Assembly: GCA_002393955.1 (NCBI GenBank)
Contig: DGSK01000030.1
Span: 47,066 to 104,557, forward strand
Length of the DNA stretch: 57,492 nucleotides
Direction of reading: 5' to 3'
DNA from: Lachnospiraceae bacterium UBA4364
Lineage (GTDB): Bacteria; Bacillota; Clostridia; Lachnospirales; Lachnospiraceae
The position numbers and the translations under genes were made by a program. Under the pieces are notes generated by a model, which saw only the letters and a list, made by a program, of their open reading frames with translations, searched no databases and was not told the DNA's origin. How positions within the stretch are numbered: the stretch's first letter is position 1; every line of letters starts with the position of its first letter. Below, in pieces: positions 42,355-51,394 of this stretch.

Positions 42355-44064
42355 TCAGCCACCGAGCATTCCTGTTACAGCAGAAGAGTTACCATTAAGT
42401 TTTGCGAGAGCCGTTTCCATAGAGGCAAACTTGTCATACCACTTATCCTCTATAGCTGTTATCTCATCCTCTATGGTCTCTATCTTCTTCTTCCAGTCTT
42501 TCTCGTCAGATGCCAGCTGCTTATCATTATACACTTTGTAAATACTTGACAGCCTGCTGGTGCCCATCTGTTTATAAAGATTGTTATACATCTGTGCAGA
42601 AAACTGGGTAAAGAACTGGGTAACTTTTTCGGGATCGGTTGCGATCATGTTCTTAAGCTTATCTGCATTGCCGGCTGTAACGCTGTCATCCTTATCACCA
42701 TCGATATGGAGTGCATAACGCTCATTTTCATCCGTGGTAAAATACCCGCCGGTAGATATACCAAAATCAGCCAGGTACATCTTAGTCTCATTTCCGTCAG
42801 AATCCTTTACGGTATAAGACTTCAGCGACGCATCAACCAAAGCCTGTCTGGCATCATACAGATTCTTATCACCGCTAAGGAGACCATCTTTAATCTTGTT
42901 CTCCCAGTCTTCAATCTCCTGCTCGGACATCTCCTTTTTCTGCTCTGAGGTAAGCGGATCATAGTCCTTCGCCTTGTCTGCACCGTAGAGCTTAGACATC
43001 TCGTTTACAAGAGAATTGTACTCCTTGAGCATATCCTTTATGACATCATAGACAGCATCATAGTCCGTATTTGTTGTCACGGATATCTCCTCGTCCGTTG
43101 CCGGCATATGGTTAATGGTATAAGTACTGCCATTGATATTGAAAGAATTAGTATTACTCTCAAATTCAGCACCGTTCAGGATAAGCTTTGCATTTGTGCC
43201 GTCGATCTTTGATGCAAGATTTGACCAGCCAAGTTCCTCCTTGATCTCGTCAATACTCTTCTCTGCATATGCAGGATCGTCTTCCTTCAAAGACTGGGCG
43301 TACTTATCAGCCGCATCTTTGCTTAAGAGACCAAACTTATTCAGTGTATCAAGAGAGGCTTTCGTATCTGCGCCGCTTGCAGTGAAATTGAAATCCTGTT
43401 TCTCACCGCTTTCTTTTGCACTGACAAAGATTCTTCCGTTGGATTCATCATAATTGGCATTAACGCCCAGGTCCTGAAGTCCCTTTACCAGGTCATCCAT
43501 TGAAGAAACTGCCGTAATGTTATTATCAGCCATAAGCTGCTTATCTTCAGCAGTCAATGCATTATAAGCGTCCTGACTCATAAGCTTGAATGTCTGGATT
43601 CCCTTTGAGTTTTCAAACTGGAAACTATTGTCATCTCCGGAAAGATTCAGTGCCTCTGCAAGATTCTCACCAGACTTGATATTGCGTTCCTTACCGGTCT
43701 CTGCATCGGTGGTCTTCATAGTTCCGCTGGTAAAGTAAGCCGCCTTAGCTGTAGCCTTGATTTGCGCAGTCTGAACTCCATCAACGGCATTCTCACCTGC
43801 GATAACGCTGAGTGCACTATTCGAAGTCTTGGTCGCTTTCTTCTTGTACGCACTGCTCATTCTGTTTACTCCGGCAGTACCGGTATAGAATGAGTAGATC
43901 TTCGTATTAAGTGACTGCCAGGCCGTCTGTGTCCACTGATTCTTGGTCAGGGATCCCTTGGCTTTTGTCAGTCTTAAATTTGCTTTGGATGTATAAGCGG
44001 ATATTATGCTCTCGGTATCAAGACCTGAGTTTATACCCGTCAATCTGATTAAATCTGATGACAT
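42355..44064 (-). CDS. fliD: Flagellar filament cap protein FliD/HAP2 (569 aa)
   Basis: Starts SSDLIRLTGINSGLDTESII, the classic FliD_N motif, with WQSLNTKIYSFYTG and MSSAYKKKA soon after. The middle is FliD_C-like, with SSMDDLVKGLQDLGVNANY and YDAVYDVIKDMLKEYNSLVNEMSKLYG. The C-terminal coiled coil includes KKKIETIEDEITAIEDKWYDKFASMETALAKLN and a GNSSAVTGMLGG tail. It caps the filament outside the cell and helps flagellin fold. It sits 18 bp from flaG upstream, sharing the sigma-28-type promoter at 44608. Confidence 0.95.
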   Translation of the reverse strand: MSSDLIRLTGINSGLDTESIISAYTSKANLRLTKAKGSLTKNQWTQTAWQSLNTKIYSFYTGTAGVNRMSSAYKKKATKTSNSALSVIAGENAVDGVQTAQIKATAKAAYFTSGTMKTTDAETGKERNIKSGENLAEALNLSGDDNSFQFENSKGIQTFKLMSQDAYNALTAEDKQLMADNNITAVSSMDDLVKGLQDLGVNANYDESNGRIFVSAKESGEKQDFNFTASGADTKASLDTLNKFGLLSKDAADKYAQSLKEDDPAYAEKSIDEIKEELGWSNLASKIDGTNAKLILNGAEFESNTNSFNINGSTYTINHMPATDEEISVTTNTDYDAVYDVIKDMLKEYNSLVNEMSKLYGADKAKDYDPLTSEQKKEMSEQEIEDWENKIKDGLLSGDKNLYDARQALVDASLKSYTVKDSDGNETKMYLADFGISTGGYFTTDENERYALHIDGDKDDSVTAGNADKLKNMIATDPEKVTQFFTQFSAQMYNNLYKQMGTSRLSSIYKVYNDKQLASDEKDWKKKIETIEDEITAIEDKWYDKFASMETALAKLNGNSSAVTGMLGG

Positions 44065-44082
44065 AAGCTCACCTCCTGACCC

Positions 44083-44532
44083 TTATCGTTTCTCATCCAC
44101 TACAAGGCCTGCATACTCCCAAACTCTTGCGATCATATCAAGTGTCTTTTCAGGAGGCAGTTCCTTTATGACCTCTTTGGTCTTCTTATCTACGATCTTT
44201 ATGGTTATGCGGTTAGTCTGCTCATGAATACCAAATTCCGAAATGTAATTGGTATTCTTCTTCTGAAGCTCCTTCATGGCATTCTTGATAGCCTCATCAC
44301 TTACCTGCTGAGACTGTCCTTCCTGCTTGGAAGCACCGTTCTTACCGCCATTCCCGGTTCCTTCACCATCAGTCTGCGCCTTGGATACAGAAAGAGTCTG
44401 GGAATCAACCTGAGGCGCATTCACCTCAATTCCCTGTCCCTGTTCCGATGACGGTATAGGCTGTGGTGCGGCCGCTTTTGCTACGGGCTGTGCCGTATAT
44501 GACATCGCACTGCTGATAGGTTCTATTGCCAT
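44083..44532 (-). CDS. flaG: Flagellar protein FlaG (149 aa)
   Basis: C-terminal FlaG domain: FGIHEQTNRITIKIVDKKTKEVIKELPPEKTLDMIARVWEYAGLVVDEKR, which is the family pattern RITIKIVDK...VIRELPPE. The N-terminal 60 residues are Ala/Gln/Pro-rich and low complexity. ATG at 44532 follows GGAGGTGA; a start five codons earlier is less well placed. FlaG affects filament length. First gene of the flaG-fliD-fliS-fliT unit. Confidence 0.9.
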   Translation of the reverse strand: MAIEPISSAMSYTAQPVAKAAAPQPIPSSEQGQGIEVNAPQVDSQTLSVSKAQTDGEGTGNGGKNGASKQEGQSQQVSDEAIKNAMKELQKKNTNYISEFGIHEQTNRITIKIVDKKTKEVIKELPPEKTLDMIARVWEYAGLVVDEKR

Positions 44533-44607
44533 TTTTCTCACCTCCATGTGAACAATTGCTATTCCATTTGCAACAAAATATAAGAAAGCTTTTTCAGCTT
44601 ATCATTA

Positions 44608-44635
44608 TTATCGGCAGCTTTTATCCCTTACTTTA
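44608..44635 (-). promoter_or_regulatory. Near-perfect sigma-28 promoter of flaG-fliD-fliS-fliT
   Basis: Minus strand TAAAGT (-35, TAAA at 44632-44635), 16 nt, GCCGATAA (44608-44615), an 8/8 match to the -10 consensus. Start near 44600 leaves a leader of about 68 nt. Confidence 0.8.
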
Positions 44636-44660
44636 GTAGTTTTTAGAAAAAATATAAAAA

Positions 44661-44885
44661 TCATTCGCCGCTGAACAGTTTATTGAGATTGTCCGGAGTC
44701 TGCTCCGTAAGCGCTTCTTTATTCGCAGCCTGAATCTGCTCATATACCTCGCTTCTGTAAATCGGGATTTCCTTCGGGGCCTTGATGCCAAGTTTCACCT
44801 GGTCACCCTTTACTTCCAGTACGGTAACCTCAATATTATTATTTATGAAAAGTGCCTCGCCCTTTTTCCTGGATAAAGCAAGCAT
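44661..44885 (-). CDS. csrA: Carbon storage regulator CsrA (74 aa)
   Basis: MLALSRKKGEALFINNNIEVTVLEVKGDQVKLGIKAPKEIPIYRSEVYEQI: standard CsrA with the core GIKAPKEIPIYR. Same length as the Bacillus protein. The ATG at 44885 follows AAAGGTTGG; the frame extends to 44930 without support. CsrA is a dimeric RNA-binding protein that blocks translation at GGA sites; FliW antagonises it. The flagellin leader in this window carries such sites. Confidence 0.95.
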   Translation of the reverse strand: MLALSRKKGEALFINNNIEVTVLEVKGDQVKLGIKAPKEIPIYRSEVYEQIQAANKEALTEQTPDNLNKLFSGE

Positions 44886-44908
44886 TTTTACCAACCTTTC
44901 CTGATATC

Positions 44909-45043
44909 CTATATCATTCCTGTCTGGCAACTGTTCTCAGCATATCCTCTCTGAACAATCACCATTTTATGTCTTATCGCATTATGTTCTGTATTTAACG
45001 GTATGGCATAATCCTCTTTCGCCCGTACACCTGCCGTTCTCAT
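44909..45043 (-). CDS. Possible 44-aa small protein between fliW and csrA
   Basis: An open frame starting ATG at 45043, two bases after the fliW stop, and ending TAG at 44909, fills the fliW-csrA gap. It starts MRTAGVRAKEDYAIPLN and ends QTGMI. It is preceded by only a weak A/G-rich stretch (GAAAGACTG). No similarity recognised. It may be chance in a gap that otherwise looks open. Confidence 0.2.
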   Translation of the reverse strand: MRTAGVRAKEDYAIPLNTEHNAIRHKMVIVQRGYAENSCQTGMI

Positions 45044-45045
45044 TT

Positions 45046-45513
45046 TCAGTCTTTCTTCTCGTTCTTAGCATTCTCCTTGCGGGCTTTCAGGAGCTCATAC
45101 ACATAGAACTTAACCGGAAGGTCATCCTCAAGCACCACCTGCACAGCCTTACGGGTATCAACATTAATAACGAAAGGCGCCTTAAGATTAACGCTCATCT
45201 TGGAAAGATCCGTAGGTACCGTGATAGTGGTCAGTACCAGTATGTTTTCGCCCTTTCCGATAACGGCGAGCAACTCGTCATCTACCAGAGGATCATAATC
45301 TTCCTTTACCACCAGAGGATTTATGACCGGCATTGCAAAATTAGGCTCCTGAACGGACTGCATCCATCTGATCCCCGCCTGGTCGCCCTGCTCCTCATCA
45401 TGGATGAGTGCAAAATCCTTCAGATCAGGAAAACCGACTATTCCGTTAGGAAAGCTGATCATCTTATCATCGCTGATAGTAACATCCCCAAAAATCCTTG
45501 TTTTAATCTCCAT
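45046..45513 (-). CDS. fliW: Flagellar assembly factor FliW (155 aa)
   Basis: MEIKTRIFGDVTISDDKMISFPNGIVGFPDLKDFALI, then FAMPVINPLVV, and LTTITVPTDLSKMSVNLKAPFVINVDTRKAVQVVL: the FliW signature with its INPxxV and NLxAPxxIN motifs. The C-terminal tail is lysine-rich. FliW binds flagellin and CsrA; when flagellin is exported it frees CsrA inhibition. A GGAG ribosome site is good. Upstream, a leader of about 120 nt has several inverted repeats, and a candidate -10 TATAAT sits at 45638. Confidence 0.95.
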   Translation of the reverse strand: MEIKTRIFGDVTISDDKMISFPNGIVGFPDLKDFALIHDEEQGDQAGIRWMQSVQEPNFAMPVINPLVVKEDYDPLVDDELLAVIGKGENILVLTTITVPTDLSKMSVNLKAPFVINVDTRKAVQVVLEDDLPVKFYVYELLKARKENAKNEKKD

Positions 45514-45643
45514 AATAATCCTCCATGCCGAGCACTTTGTGCGAGGTACGCACAGTGAATCTCAGATTCGCCGGTGCGATAGGGCGATTTGGGCTCGATG
45601 CAAACCGCTGGTAAAAAATTGAATCTCACCCCTCAGTATTATA
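45514..45643 (-). promoter_or_regulatory. fliW promoter and structured leader
   Basis: Minus strand TATAAT at 45638-45643 (no clear -35) precedes about 120 nt of G+C-rich leader. It contains GAATCTGAGATTC (self-complementary), a second GAGATTC near 45620 that can pair with it, and GTGCG/CGCAC. Alternative pairings are possible, but no riboswitch family was recognised. Confidence 0.35.
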
Positions 45644-45659
45644 TTTTATAATATATTAA

Positions 45660-45696
45660 CCCCGCCGTTTTGTGTAAAACACATAATCCGACGGGG
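45660..45696 (-). terminator. Terminator between flgL and fliW
   Basis: CCCCGCCG (45660-45667) pairs with CGACGGGG (45689-45696), one mismatch, enclosing an inner TGTG/CACA stem; A+T-rich sequence follows on both strands. It ends the flgM-to-flgL transcript. Confidence 0.65.
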
Positions 45697-45749
45697 TAAT
45701 TTTAACATATTTTGTGCAATTTGTAAATTCTATTGTAACTAACCGAAAA

Positions 45750-47279
45750 TCAGAGATAATTCAGCAGCGTAGTGCTTATCATCTTGCTGGTAGCCATAAG
45801 AGCTGCCTCGTAGGATACCTGCGCACTTGAAAGCTGTACTGCCACTTCAGTCGCATCCGCATCCTCGTTATTGGACTGCAGTTCCTTAAATGTGGTCTGC
45901 TGGTCTGAAAGCCTGTTTGCCACCAGATCCACCTGTGCGCCTCTGTTACCAATCTCAGCCACAGCACGGTTTGCCAGATCCAGATATCCCTGCATCTTGG
46001 TTATGTATTTGCTGAAGGTTTTCTGCAGCTGATCCGTCAGATATGCCTTAGCCTTGTCTGCTGCCGCAAGTTCACCCTTGATCGTATCAAGCTGTGCCTC
46101 ACTATATGAAGCAGTATCCTTGGACATCTCCTTTAGCATATCATACTTTTCCAGTACCCCCGAAAGTTTTTCCGCAAGGTCAGTTAACTCATCTATATCC
46201 CTGCCCACATCTGTCACAAAGATATCCGAAGCGTAGGAATTGACCTGTATGTTCTGATCGAATCCGATCTGGTATTTTATGGGCTGGTCCCATTCACCCT
46301 TATCTAAGTAATCTGCATTATATTCTATATTTTTGCCTGTCGCATCCTGGGTCATGCAGTGATAGTAATGCTCAGGCCTTAAATCCGTGTTTTTCCACTC
46401 CGTCTTGTCATATGACAGCGTAAATGTTGCTTTTGTCCCGTCCGCGTTCAGTGTGTTGTTGATCTGATCGTATACATCTGTGCCCATAACGACTTCACCC
46501 GTCTGGGGCACGATATAGCAGGCACCGGGATTAGCTGCAGAATCCTTATACGCAGTCTCAGCATCTGCTGCCACAGTCATCGGAATGGAAACAGAACCGT
46601 CCAGGGTCTGTATTGAAAGACTTGACTGTGTAGTATCCAGTCCGTCATAGCCCAGACGGAAGCGGTAATAATCCATAGAGGAAATCTTCTGCTCGGTAAC
46701 TGCCGTTGATGCGGGATCTTCATAGTTTGCTTTGGTTATGCCGGACAGATTGTCTGTATCCACAAAGGAAAGCTTTTCCAGATCGTCAAAATCAAAAGCC
46801 TCTGTAATGGTATACTTCTGGTCCTTCACTTCATTGCCGAAAGTAAGGGAAGTGTTGGTACGGTACCCGGTAAAGATATATCTTCCGGCATAATCTGCGT
46901 TTCCGATATTGTATACTTCATCCTTCAGCTCCTTTAAGCTGTCGATCATGATCAGCTTATTCTGCACTGTATACTGGTCGGAAGCACCGGACTCGCACTG
47001 GGTGATCATGCTGGTCAGCGCCTTAACGGTCTGCTTAACGGAACTCTCTGTCAGCTCCAGCCAGCTCTTTGCGTCCTCGATATTCTTTTTATAATACTGG
47101 TCGATCTGGGACACATCGCTTCTAAGCCTTAAAGCGCGGATCGCTACCACAGGATCATCGGAGGGCTTGTCAACTTTCTTGCCTGTTGAAAGCTGGGTAT
47201 TCAGTGTATCCTGAAGAGTCTTGTTGTTATTGATATGGCGCAGCGAATTGTTCTGCATTACTTTATTTGTTATTCTCAT
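45750..47279 (-). CDS. flgL: Flagellar hook-filament junction protein FlgL (509 aa)
   Basis: MRITNKVMQNNSLRHINNNKTLQDTLNTQLSTGKKVDKPSDDPVVAIRALRLRSDV: the N-terminal HAP3 motif, and a C-terminal helix ATEVAVQLSSAQVSYEAALMATSKMISTTLLNYL. The middle (about 170-400) is an insert with AEFDFDDLE-like strands, longer than the Salmonella protein (317 aa) and typical of Lachnospiraceae FlgL. Secreted by the flagellar export apparatus to join hook and filament. ATG follows AAGGAGG. The 160 bp upstream holds no clear promoter. Confidence 0.95.
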   Translation of the reverse strand: MRITNKVMQNNSLRHINNNKTLQDTLNTQLSTGKKVDKPSDDPVVAIRALRLRSDVSQIDQYYKKNIEDAKSWLELTESSVKQTVKALTSMITQCESGASDQYTVQNKLIMIDSLKELKDEVYNIGNADYAGRYIFTGYRTNTSLTFGNEVKDQKYTITEAFDFDDLEKLSFVDTDNLSGITKANYEDPASTAVTEQKISSMDYYRFRLGYDGLDTTQSSLSIQTLDGSVSIPMTVAADAETAYKDSAANPGACYIVPQTGEVVMGTDVYDQINNTLNADGTKATFTLSYDKTEWKNTDLRPEHYYHCMTQDATGKNIEYNADYLDKGEWDQPIKYQIGFDQNIQVNSYASDIFVTDVGRDIDELTDLAEKLSGVLEKYDMLKEMSKDTASYSEAQLDTIKGELAAADKAKAYLTDQLQKTFSKYITKMQGYLDLANRAVAEIGNRGAQVDLVANRLSDQQTTFKELQSNNEDADATEVAVQLSSAQVSYEAALMATSKMISTTLLNYL

Positions 47280-47439
47280 ACTTTTCCTCCTTGGGGATTA
47301 CCTGCATATCTCTGCTTCATTCAGAACGACATTCGTAATCGCACAGGTTCCGGCGCACATTTTAGACATCATTCTTATACAGACTGCATGCTGTAAGATT
47401 CCGTTACATAATATTTCATCAGCATATCATTTACGGCTG

Positions 47440-49401
47440 TTACACACCTGTCTGCAATATCAGCCTGTCATATATTTCCGTAAGCACCTGTATCATCTTG
47501 GATGCCATATTGTAGCCCTGCTGGAACTTGGTGAGGTTGACAGCTTCCTCATCGTTGTCCACGCCGCTTACCGACAGCCTCTGATTTTCTATTGAAGTCT
47601 GCAGTGTTTCATAATTCTTGGTGAAATTATTCGCACGGTTCGCATTGAGCGCAACATCGGAAAGCACACATACCAGGTACTGGTCTGAAGCACAGCCCCT
47701 GAACGCCATCTTCTGCTTATTCGTCTTGAGATCGATTATCTCTGTAATGATATCGTTCTTGCTCTCGCCCTCGAACTCACCGTCCGTATATGTATTAACG
47801 CCTTTTTCATCAGTATATATACGCTTGCGGGTAGCCAGCAGGTTCGCATCATCGATAAGCTCCTGATTTACCCTGAAATTGCCGGCATTCAGATTGTAAT
47901 AACTGTCATCGGTCGATTTGATCGTAATGGTATGTGTAGGATCACCGGTCTTTTCATATGACTCCGTAAACTTATAGGCGTTTCCGCCGGCATCTTCGCA
48001 ATTGAAGAAATCAATGCCGTCAGTCCCCTGATCCGTAACACCTTCCTTGTATATTTTATTGGTTGCAGTGGAATACATACGCACCCACTCGTTCATCTGG
48101 GACAGATAATAAGGTATACCCTGGTATCTGACCGAGTGTCCTATCTCGGCAGTTGACGCATTGGTCGCCGCAGAAACCCCGACCTGGTTCGATCCGTTCT
48201 TGGCTTTATCCAGCTGGAAAGTAAATTCAGCGTAGTTATTGCCCTCAGTATAATTATATGTCCAGTCTCCGGTTATATAATAATTTTTGCTTGCAATGTT
48301 GATGATACCGCCGTCCTGGGTAAGATTCAGCTTATTAAGATCCATCAGGTAATCCTGCGTAACCCTGACTGTGACCGTCTGCGCCTTGGCATCCACTGCA
48401 GAAACCTTTCCGCTGAAATTTTCGGAATTGTTTCCATCACGCATCTGTATAAGTCCCGAAACCTTGCCTGAAGTGGATGCACCGTAAATATTCAGTGCAT
48501 CCCCCTTCCTGAGATAATCATCATATGTCCAGGTCTGGTCGCCAGCAAAATAAATGTCATACAGGCCATCGATATCTGTCTGGTTTACCTTATTGGTCGT
48601 ATCCCTTACCACGCAGGTAAGAGTCTTGTAATAATTTCCGTCCACCAGCTGCTGTCCGCAGATCTTTACGGTATAACGGTTTCCGCCGGTTTCCCTGTCA
48701 GGATCGTTAGCATCCACGATAGGAGTTTCCTTTACTTCCACATCCACCAGTTCCGAAAGCTCGTCAACCAGCAGGTCTCTCTGGTCACGGAGTTCATTGG
48801 CAACCGCGCCGGTATTCATCTCTATGACATTGATCTGCTTATTGAGTGAAGCGATCTCCTCAGAAATAGAGTTGATCCTGTCAATATCAACCTTAAGCTC
48901 CTGGTTGATGTCATCCTGCATCTTCCGAAGGCTGGTGTACATGTCATTGAAATATGTGGTGAGATTCCCGGCCTGGCCTATCATCTGCTGCCTGAATGTA
49001 GTATCACCCGCATTCTTGGAAAGCTCCTGCACGGAACCATAGAATTTCTCATATATCGTGGTGAAGCCGTGGATCGTATTGTCGTCGGTGTAATAATCCT
49101 CCATGACCGTCATATAATACTGCTTGGTCTCATACTCCCCCAGCTTGCTCTGGTTGCCCCAGTATTTCTGGTCATAGAATTCATCACGTACACGCTCTAT
49201 GGCTATGGTCTCTACACCGGCACCAACACAGCCGTATGTGGTAAAGGAACGTATGGCCTCAGCCGCCTGTGTGGTAACCTGCTGCCTGCTGTAACCCTTT
49301 GTTTCCGCATTGGATATGTTGTTTGCCGTGGTATTTAAAGATGCATTTGAGGACTGGAGTCCCGTATATGCTGTATTAAGACCTAAAAATGTAGACGACA
49401 T
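47440..49401 (-). CDS. flgK: Flagellar hook-filament junction protein FlgK, first copy (653 aa)
   Basis: SSTFLGLNTAYTGLQSSNASLNTTANNISNAETKGYSRQQV is the FlgK N-terminus. A long insert domain with a YFNCEDAGG-like stretch follows, ending in AVNLTKFQQGYNMASKMIQVLTEIYDRLILQTG. Its length exceeds that of the second copy. Secreted, at the hook tip. Has its own sigma-28-type promoter at 49496. Confidence 0.95.
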   Translation of the reverse strand: MSSTFLGLNTAYTGLQSSNASLNTTANNISNAETKGYSRQQVTTQAAEAIRSFTTYGCVGAGVETIAIERVRDEFYDQKYWGNQSKLGEYETKQYYMTVMEDYYTDDNTIHGFTTIYEKFYGSVQELSKNAGDTTFRQQMIGQAGNLTTYFNDMYTSLRKMQDDINQELKVDIDRINSISEEIASLNKQINVIEMNTGAVANELRDQRDLLVDELSELVDVEVKETPIVDANDPDRETGGNRYTVKICGQQLVDGNYYKTLTCVVRDTTNKVNQTDIDGLYDIYFAGDQTWTYDDYLRKGDALNIYGASTSGKVSGLIQMRDGNNSENFSGKVSAVDAKAQTVTVRVTQDYLMDLNKLNLTQDGGIINIASKNYYITGDWTYNYTEGNNYAEFTFQLDKAKNGSNQVGVSAATNASTAEIGHSVRYQGIPYYLSQMNEWVRMYSTATNKIYKEGVTDQGTDGIDFFNCEDAGGNAYKFTESYEKTGDPTHTITIKSTDDSYYNLNAGNFRVNQELIDDANLLATRKRIYTDEKGVNTYTDGEFEGESKNDIITEIIDLKTNKQKMAFRGCASDQYLVCVLSDVALNANRANNFTKNYETLQTSIENQRLSVSGVDNDEEAVNLTKFQQGYNMASKMIQVLTEIYDRLILQTGV

Positions 49402-49495
49402 AGGCGCTCACCTTTCATGTATTGTATCCCCGTAGGACCGGTGGTTAATTCAATATGTCGAAGCTTTTTTTGTTCAAAAGCCCCGGCTACTGTAT

Positions 49496-49522
49496 ATATC
49501 GGATGCTATCCCGCCTTAATTA
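49496..49522 (-). promoter_or_regulatory. Candidate sigma-28 promoter of the first flgK
   Basis: Minus strand TAAT (49519-49522), 15 nt, TCCGATAT (49496-49503). The -10 belongs to a palindrome with ATATCGGAT (49496-49504) and ATCCGATAT (49530-49538). Start near 49490, leader about 88 nt. Confidence 0.6.
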
Positions 49523-49620
49523 ACCGTTTATCCGATATGCATTACCCTGATCCGTCATTTTATCTTTCAAAAATACTGCCGTGCAGGCCTCATCATGCAG
49601 ACTCCGCTACGCGGTTTTCA

Positions 49621-51342
49621 TCACGCATGTCCCAGCGAAGTAATGATATGCTCAGTGCATTCGTCTATGACATTTATGAATCGGCTGTTGGCATTGTAGG
49701 CGTTCTGGAACTTGATCATGTTTGAAAGCTCCTCGTCTGTGGACACGCCTATTCCCCCCTGCCTGGTAGCCTCGATCTGGTTTACCGTCAGTTCCTGATT
49801 GTCGCGCAGGTTCTGGTACACATTACCTGAGTTAGCCACCTGTGCCATAAAGCTCGAATAATAATCCTGTATTGATATAAGATTTGTCAGAGTGGGATTT
49901 ATCACATATTTAGCTTCGGTAAATACGTCCCTGAATTTTGCCGCAGTCTCATAATCAACCGAGCCGTCTTCCTTTACCAGTCCCAGATGTGTCGGGTACT
50001 GCAGAAGGTCAGAATTCACGCATATATTCGCCGACGTAAACCATGTGGAAGAATTTTCCACGTCCTCAGGAAGAAGATTACCTGCCGCGTCAAACTCGTC
50101 GCAGGCAACACGTTCGAAAAGAAGCACCGGATTGCCATTTGCGTCACGCATGTAAGTAGAATCCGGATTTTTAGCCCTCGCCTCATCCGCCGCATCAATA
50201 AGCGCCTGATTGATGGCTGTCACCACATTATGTACCAGGCCATCAAACTCAGCCATGGTATTCATCATCACGGAATCCTTTACCTTGGCATAATTCTCCT
50301 CTGCGGTGTAGGTCACCCTCTTGGTACCGGTGCCGTATTTTTCCGTGACTGTCTTGCCGTACAGATCCGTATAATTGCCTCTGTGGTCACCCCTTGCCAA
50401 AACCAGGGCTTTAAGCTTCCCCACGTCAGTATTCTTGGACGCAGAGATCGGCACGGAAAAATCAAATACCGGTGCAGTATCCGGATCATATATGGGATTT
50501 CCCTTCTCATCCCTTCCCCGCATGGTAGCTGAATCCGGCCAGAACACTTTGTAAAAACCTTCGTTTTCCTCGTCCTGCAGAACTCCCATTTCATTTACGG
50601 TATTCATCGTGACGAAATCATGATTCTCAAGGCTTACCAGGATATTGCCGAAATAATCCGTACGGTAGCTTATATTTGCGAGATTTGCCAGCTCATCCAG
50701 AGCCTGGTTTCTGGCATCCTTATAGTCATTTGCATTCTCCACGCCGCCTGCCTCGATGGCACGGATCTGTTCATTGAGTTTGTATATTCTTTTTCCAAGC
50801 TCGTTAATGCGGCCTACGGTATTATTCACCTCCACATTAAGGTTATCCTGATACCTGCTTAGATCCGCATAAACGTTCCCTGCAGCCTCGGTAAATGACT
50901 GGGCGTACTGTATGAGCATGGACTGGCATACTTCATTATCAGGATCCTTGGCCAGCTCCTCTATGGCTGTCCATATATTATTAAGGGATTCGTAAAATAT
51001 AGGGCCGTCCAGCTCTCCCATTACTTCTTCAATTTCCTCGATCGCATCATAAGAAACATTGTAAAATCCCTCACGCCCGTGTTCATTACGGTAGGAAGCA
51101 TCCACAAAGCGGTCCCTTACCTGTCTTACTTCGGCAATATAAACACCTAAGCCGGTCTGTCTGTAGGACACGCCGCTGGCATCCAGAGAAAGCCTGTTGT
51201 ACTCCCTTGTGTTATAGGAAACCTGCTGGCGTACATAGCCTTCCGTATCGGTATTGGTGATATTGTGGGCAACAACATTGAGTGCTTCCTGGCTGGACTG
51301 CAGTCCTGATGTTCCTACATAAAGATCTCCGAATAATGACAT
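49621..51342 (-). CDS. flgK: Flagellar hook-filament junction protein FlgK, second copy (573 aa)
   Basis: N-terminus SLFGDLYVGTSGLQSSQEALNVVAHNITNTDTEGYVRQQV is FlgK-like, with the C-terminal helix STDEELSNMIKFQNAYNANSRFINVIDECTEHIITSLG. An insert domain runs from about 170 to 480 (LGKRIYKLNEQIRAIEAG, FGNILVSLENHDFVTMN). It differs strongly from the 47440 copy (573 versus 653 aa). It is in the operon flgM-flgN-flgK2. Confidence 0.9.
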   Translation of the reverse strand: MSLFGDLYVGTSGLQSSQEALNVVAHNITNTDTEGYVRQQVSYNTREYNRLSLDASGVSYRQTGLGVYIAEVRQVRDRFVDASYRNEHGREGFYNVSYDAIEEIEEVMGELDGPIFYESLNNIWTAIEELAKDPDNEVCQSMLIQYAQSFTEAAGNVYADLSRYQDNLNVEVNNTVGRINELGKRIYKLNEQIRAIEAGGVENANDYKDARNQALDELANLANISYRTDYFGNILVSLENHDFVTMNTVNEMGVLQDEENEGFYKVFWPDSATMRGRDEKGNPIYDPDTAPVFDFSVPISASKNTDVGKLKALVLARGDHRGNYTDLYGKTVTEKYGTGTKRVTYTAEENYAKVKDSVMMNTMAEFDGLVHNVVTAINQALIDAADEARAKNPDSTYMRDANGNPVLLFERVACDEFDAAGNLLPEDVENSSTWFTSANICVNSDLLQYPTHLGLVKEDGSVDYETAAKFRDVFTEAKYVINPTLTNLISIQDYYSSFMAQVANSGNVYQNLRDNQELTVNQIEATRQGGIGVSTDEELSNMIKFQNAYNANSRFINVIDECTEHIITSLGHA

Positions 51343-51394
51343 ACTTCCTCTTTCTGCCGTTTTTTACGGCGTTGCGCAGAAAATATACTTTACC

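Noticed and set aside
44960..44985. Possible sigma-28 promoter (TAAA then TGCGATAA) before csrA
   Set aside because: Spacing of about 12 nt is too short and the -10 has two mismatches at the start of the core.
47280..47439. Small frames (16 and 23 codons) in the flgL-flgK gap
   Set aside because: Too short and without ribosome sites or context to support them.
49987..50532. 181-codon plus-strand frame opposite the second flgK
   Set aside because: Antisense to conserved FlgK sequence; cysteine- and arginine-rich translation is typical of a shadow frame.
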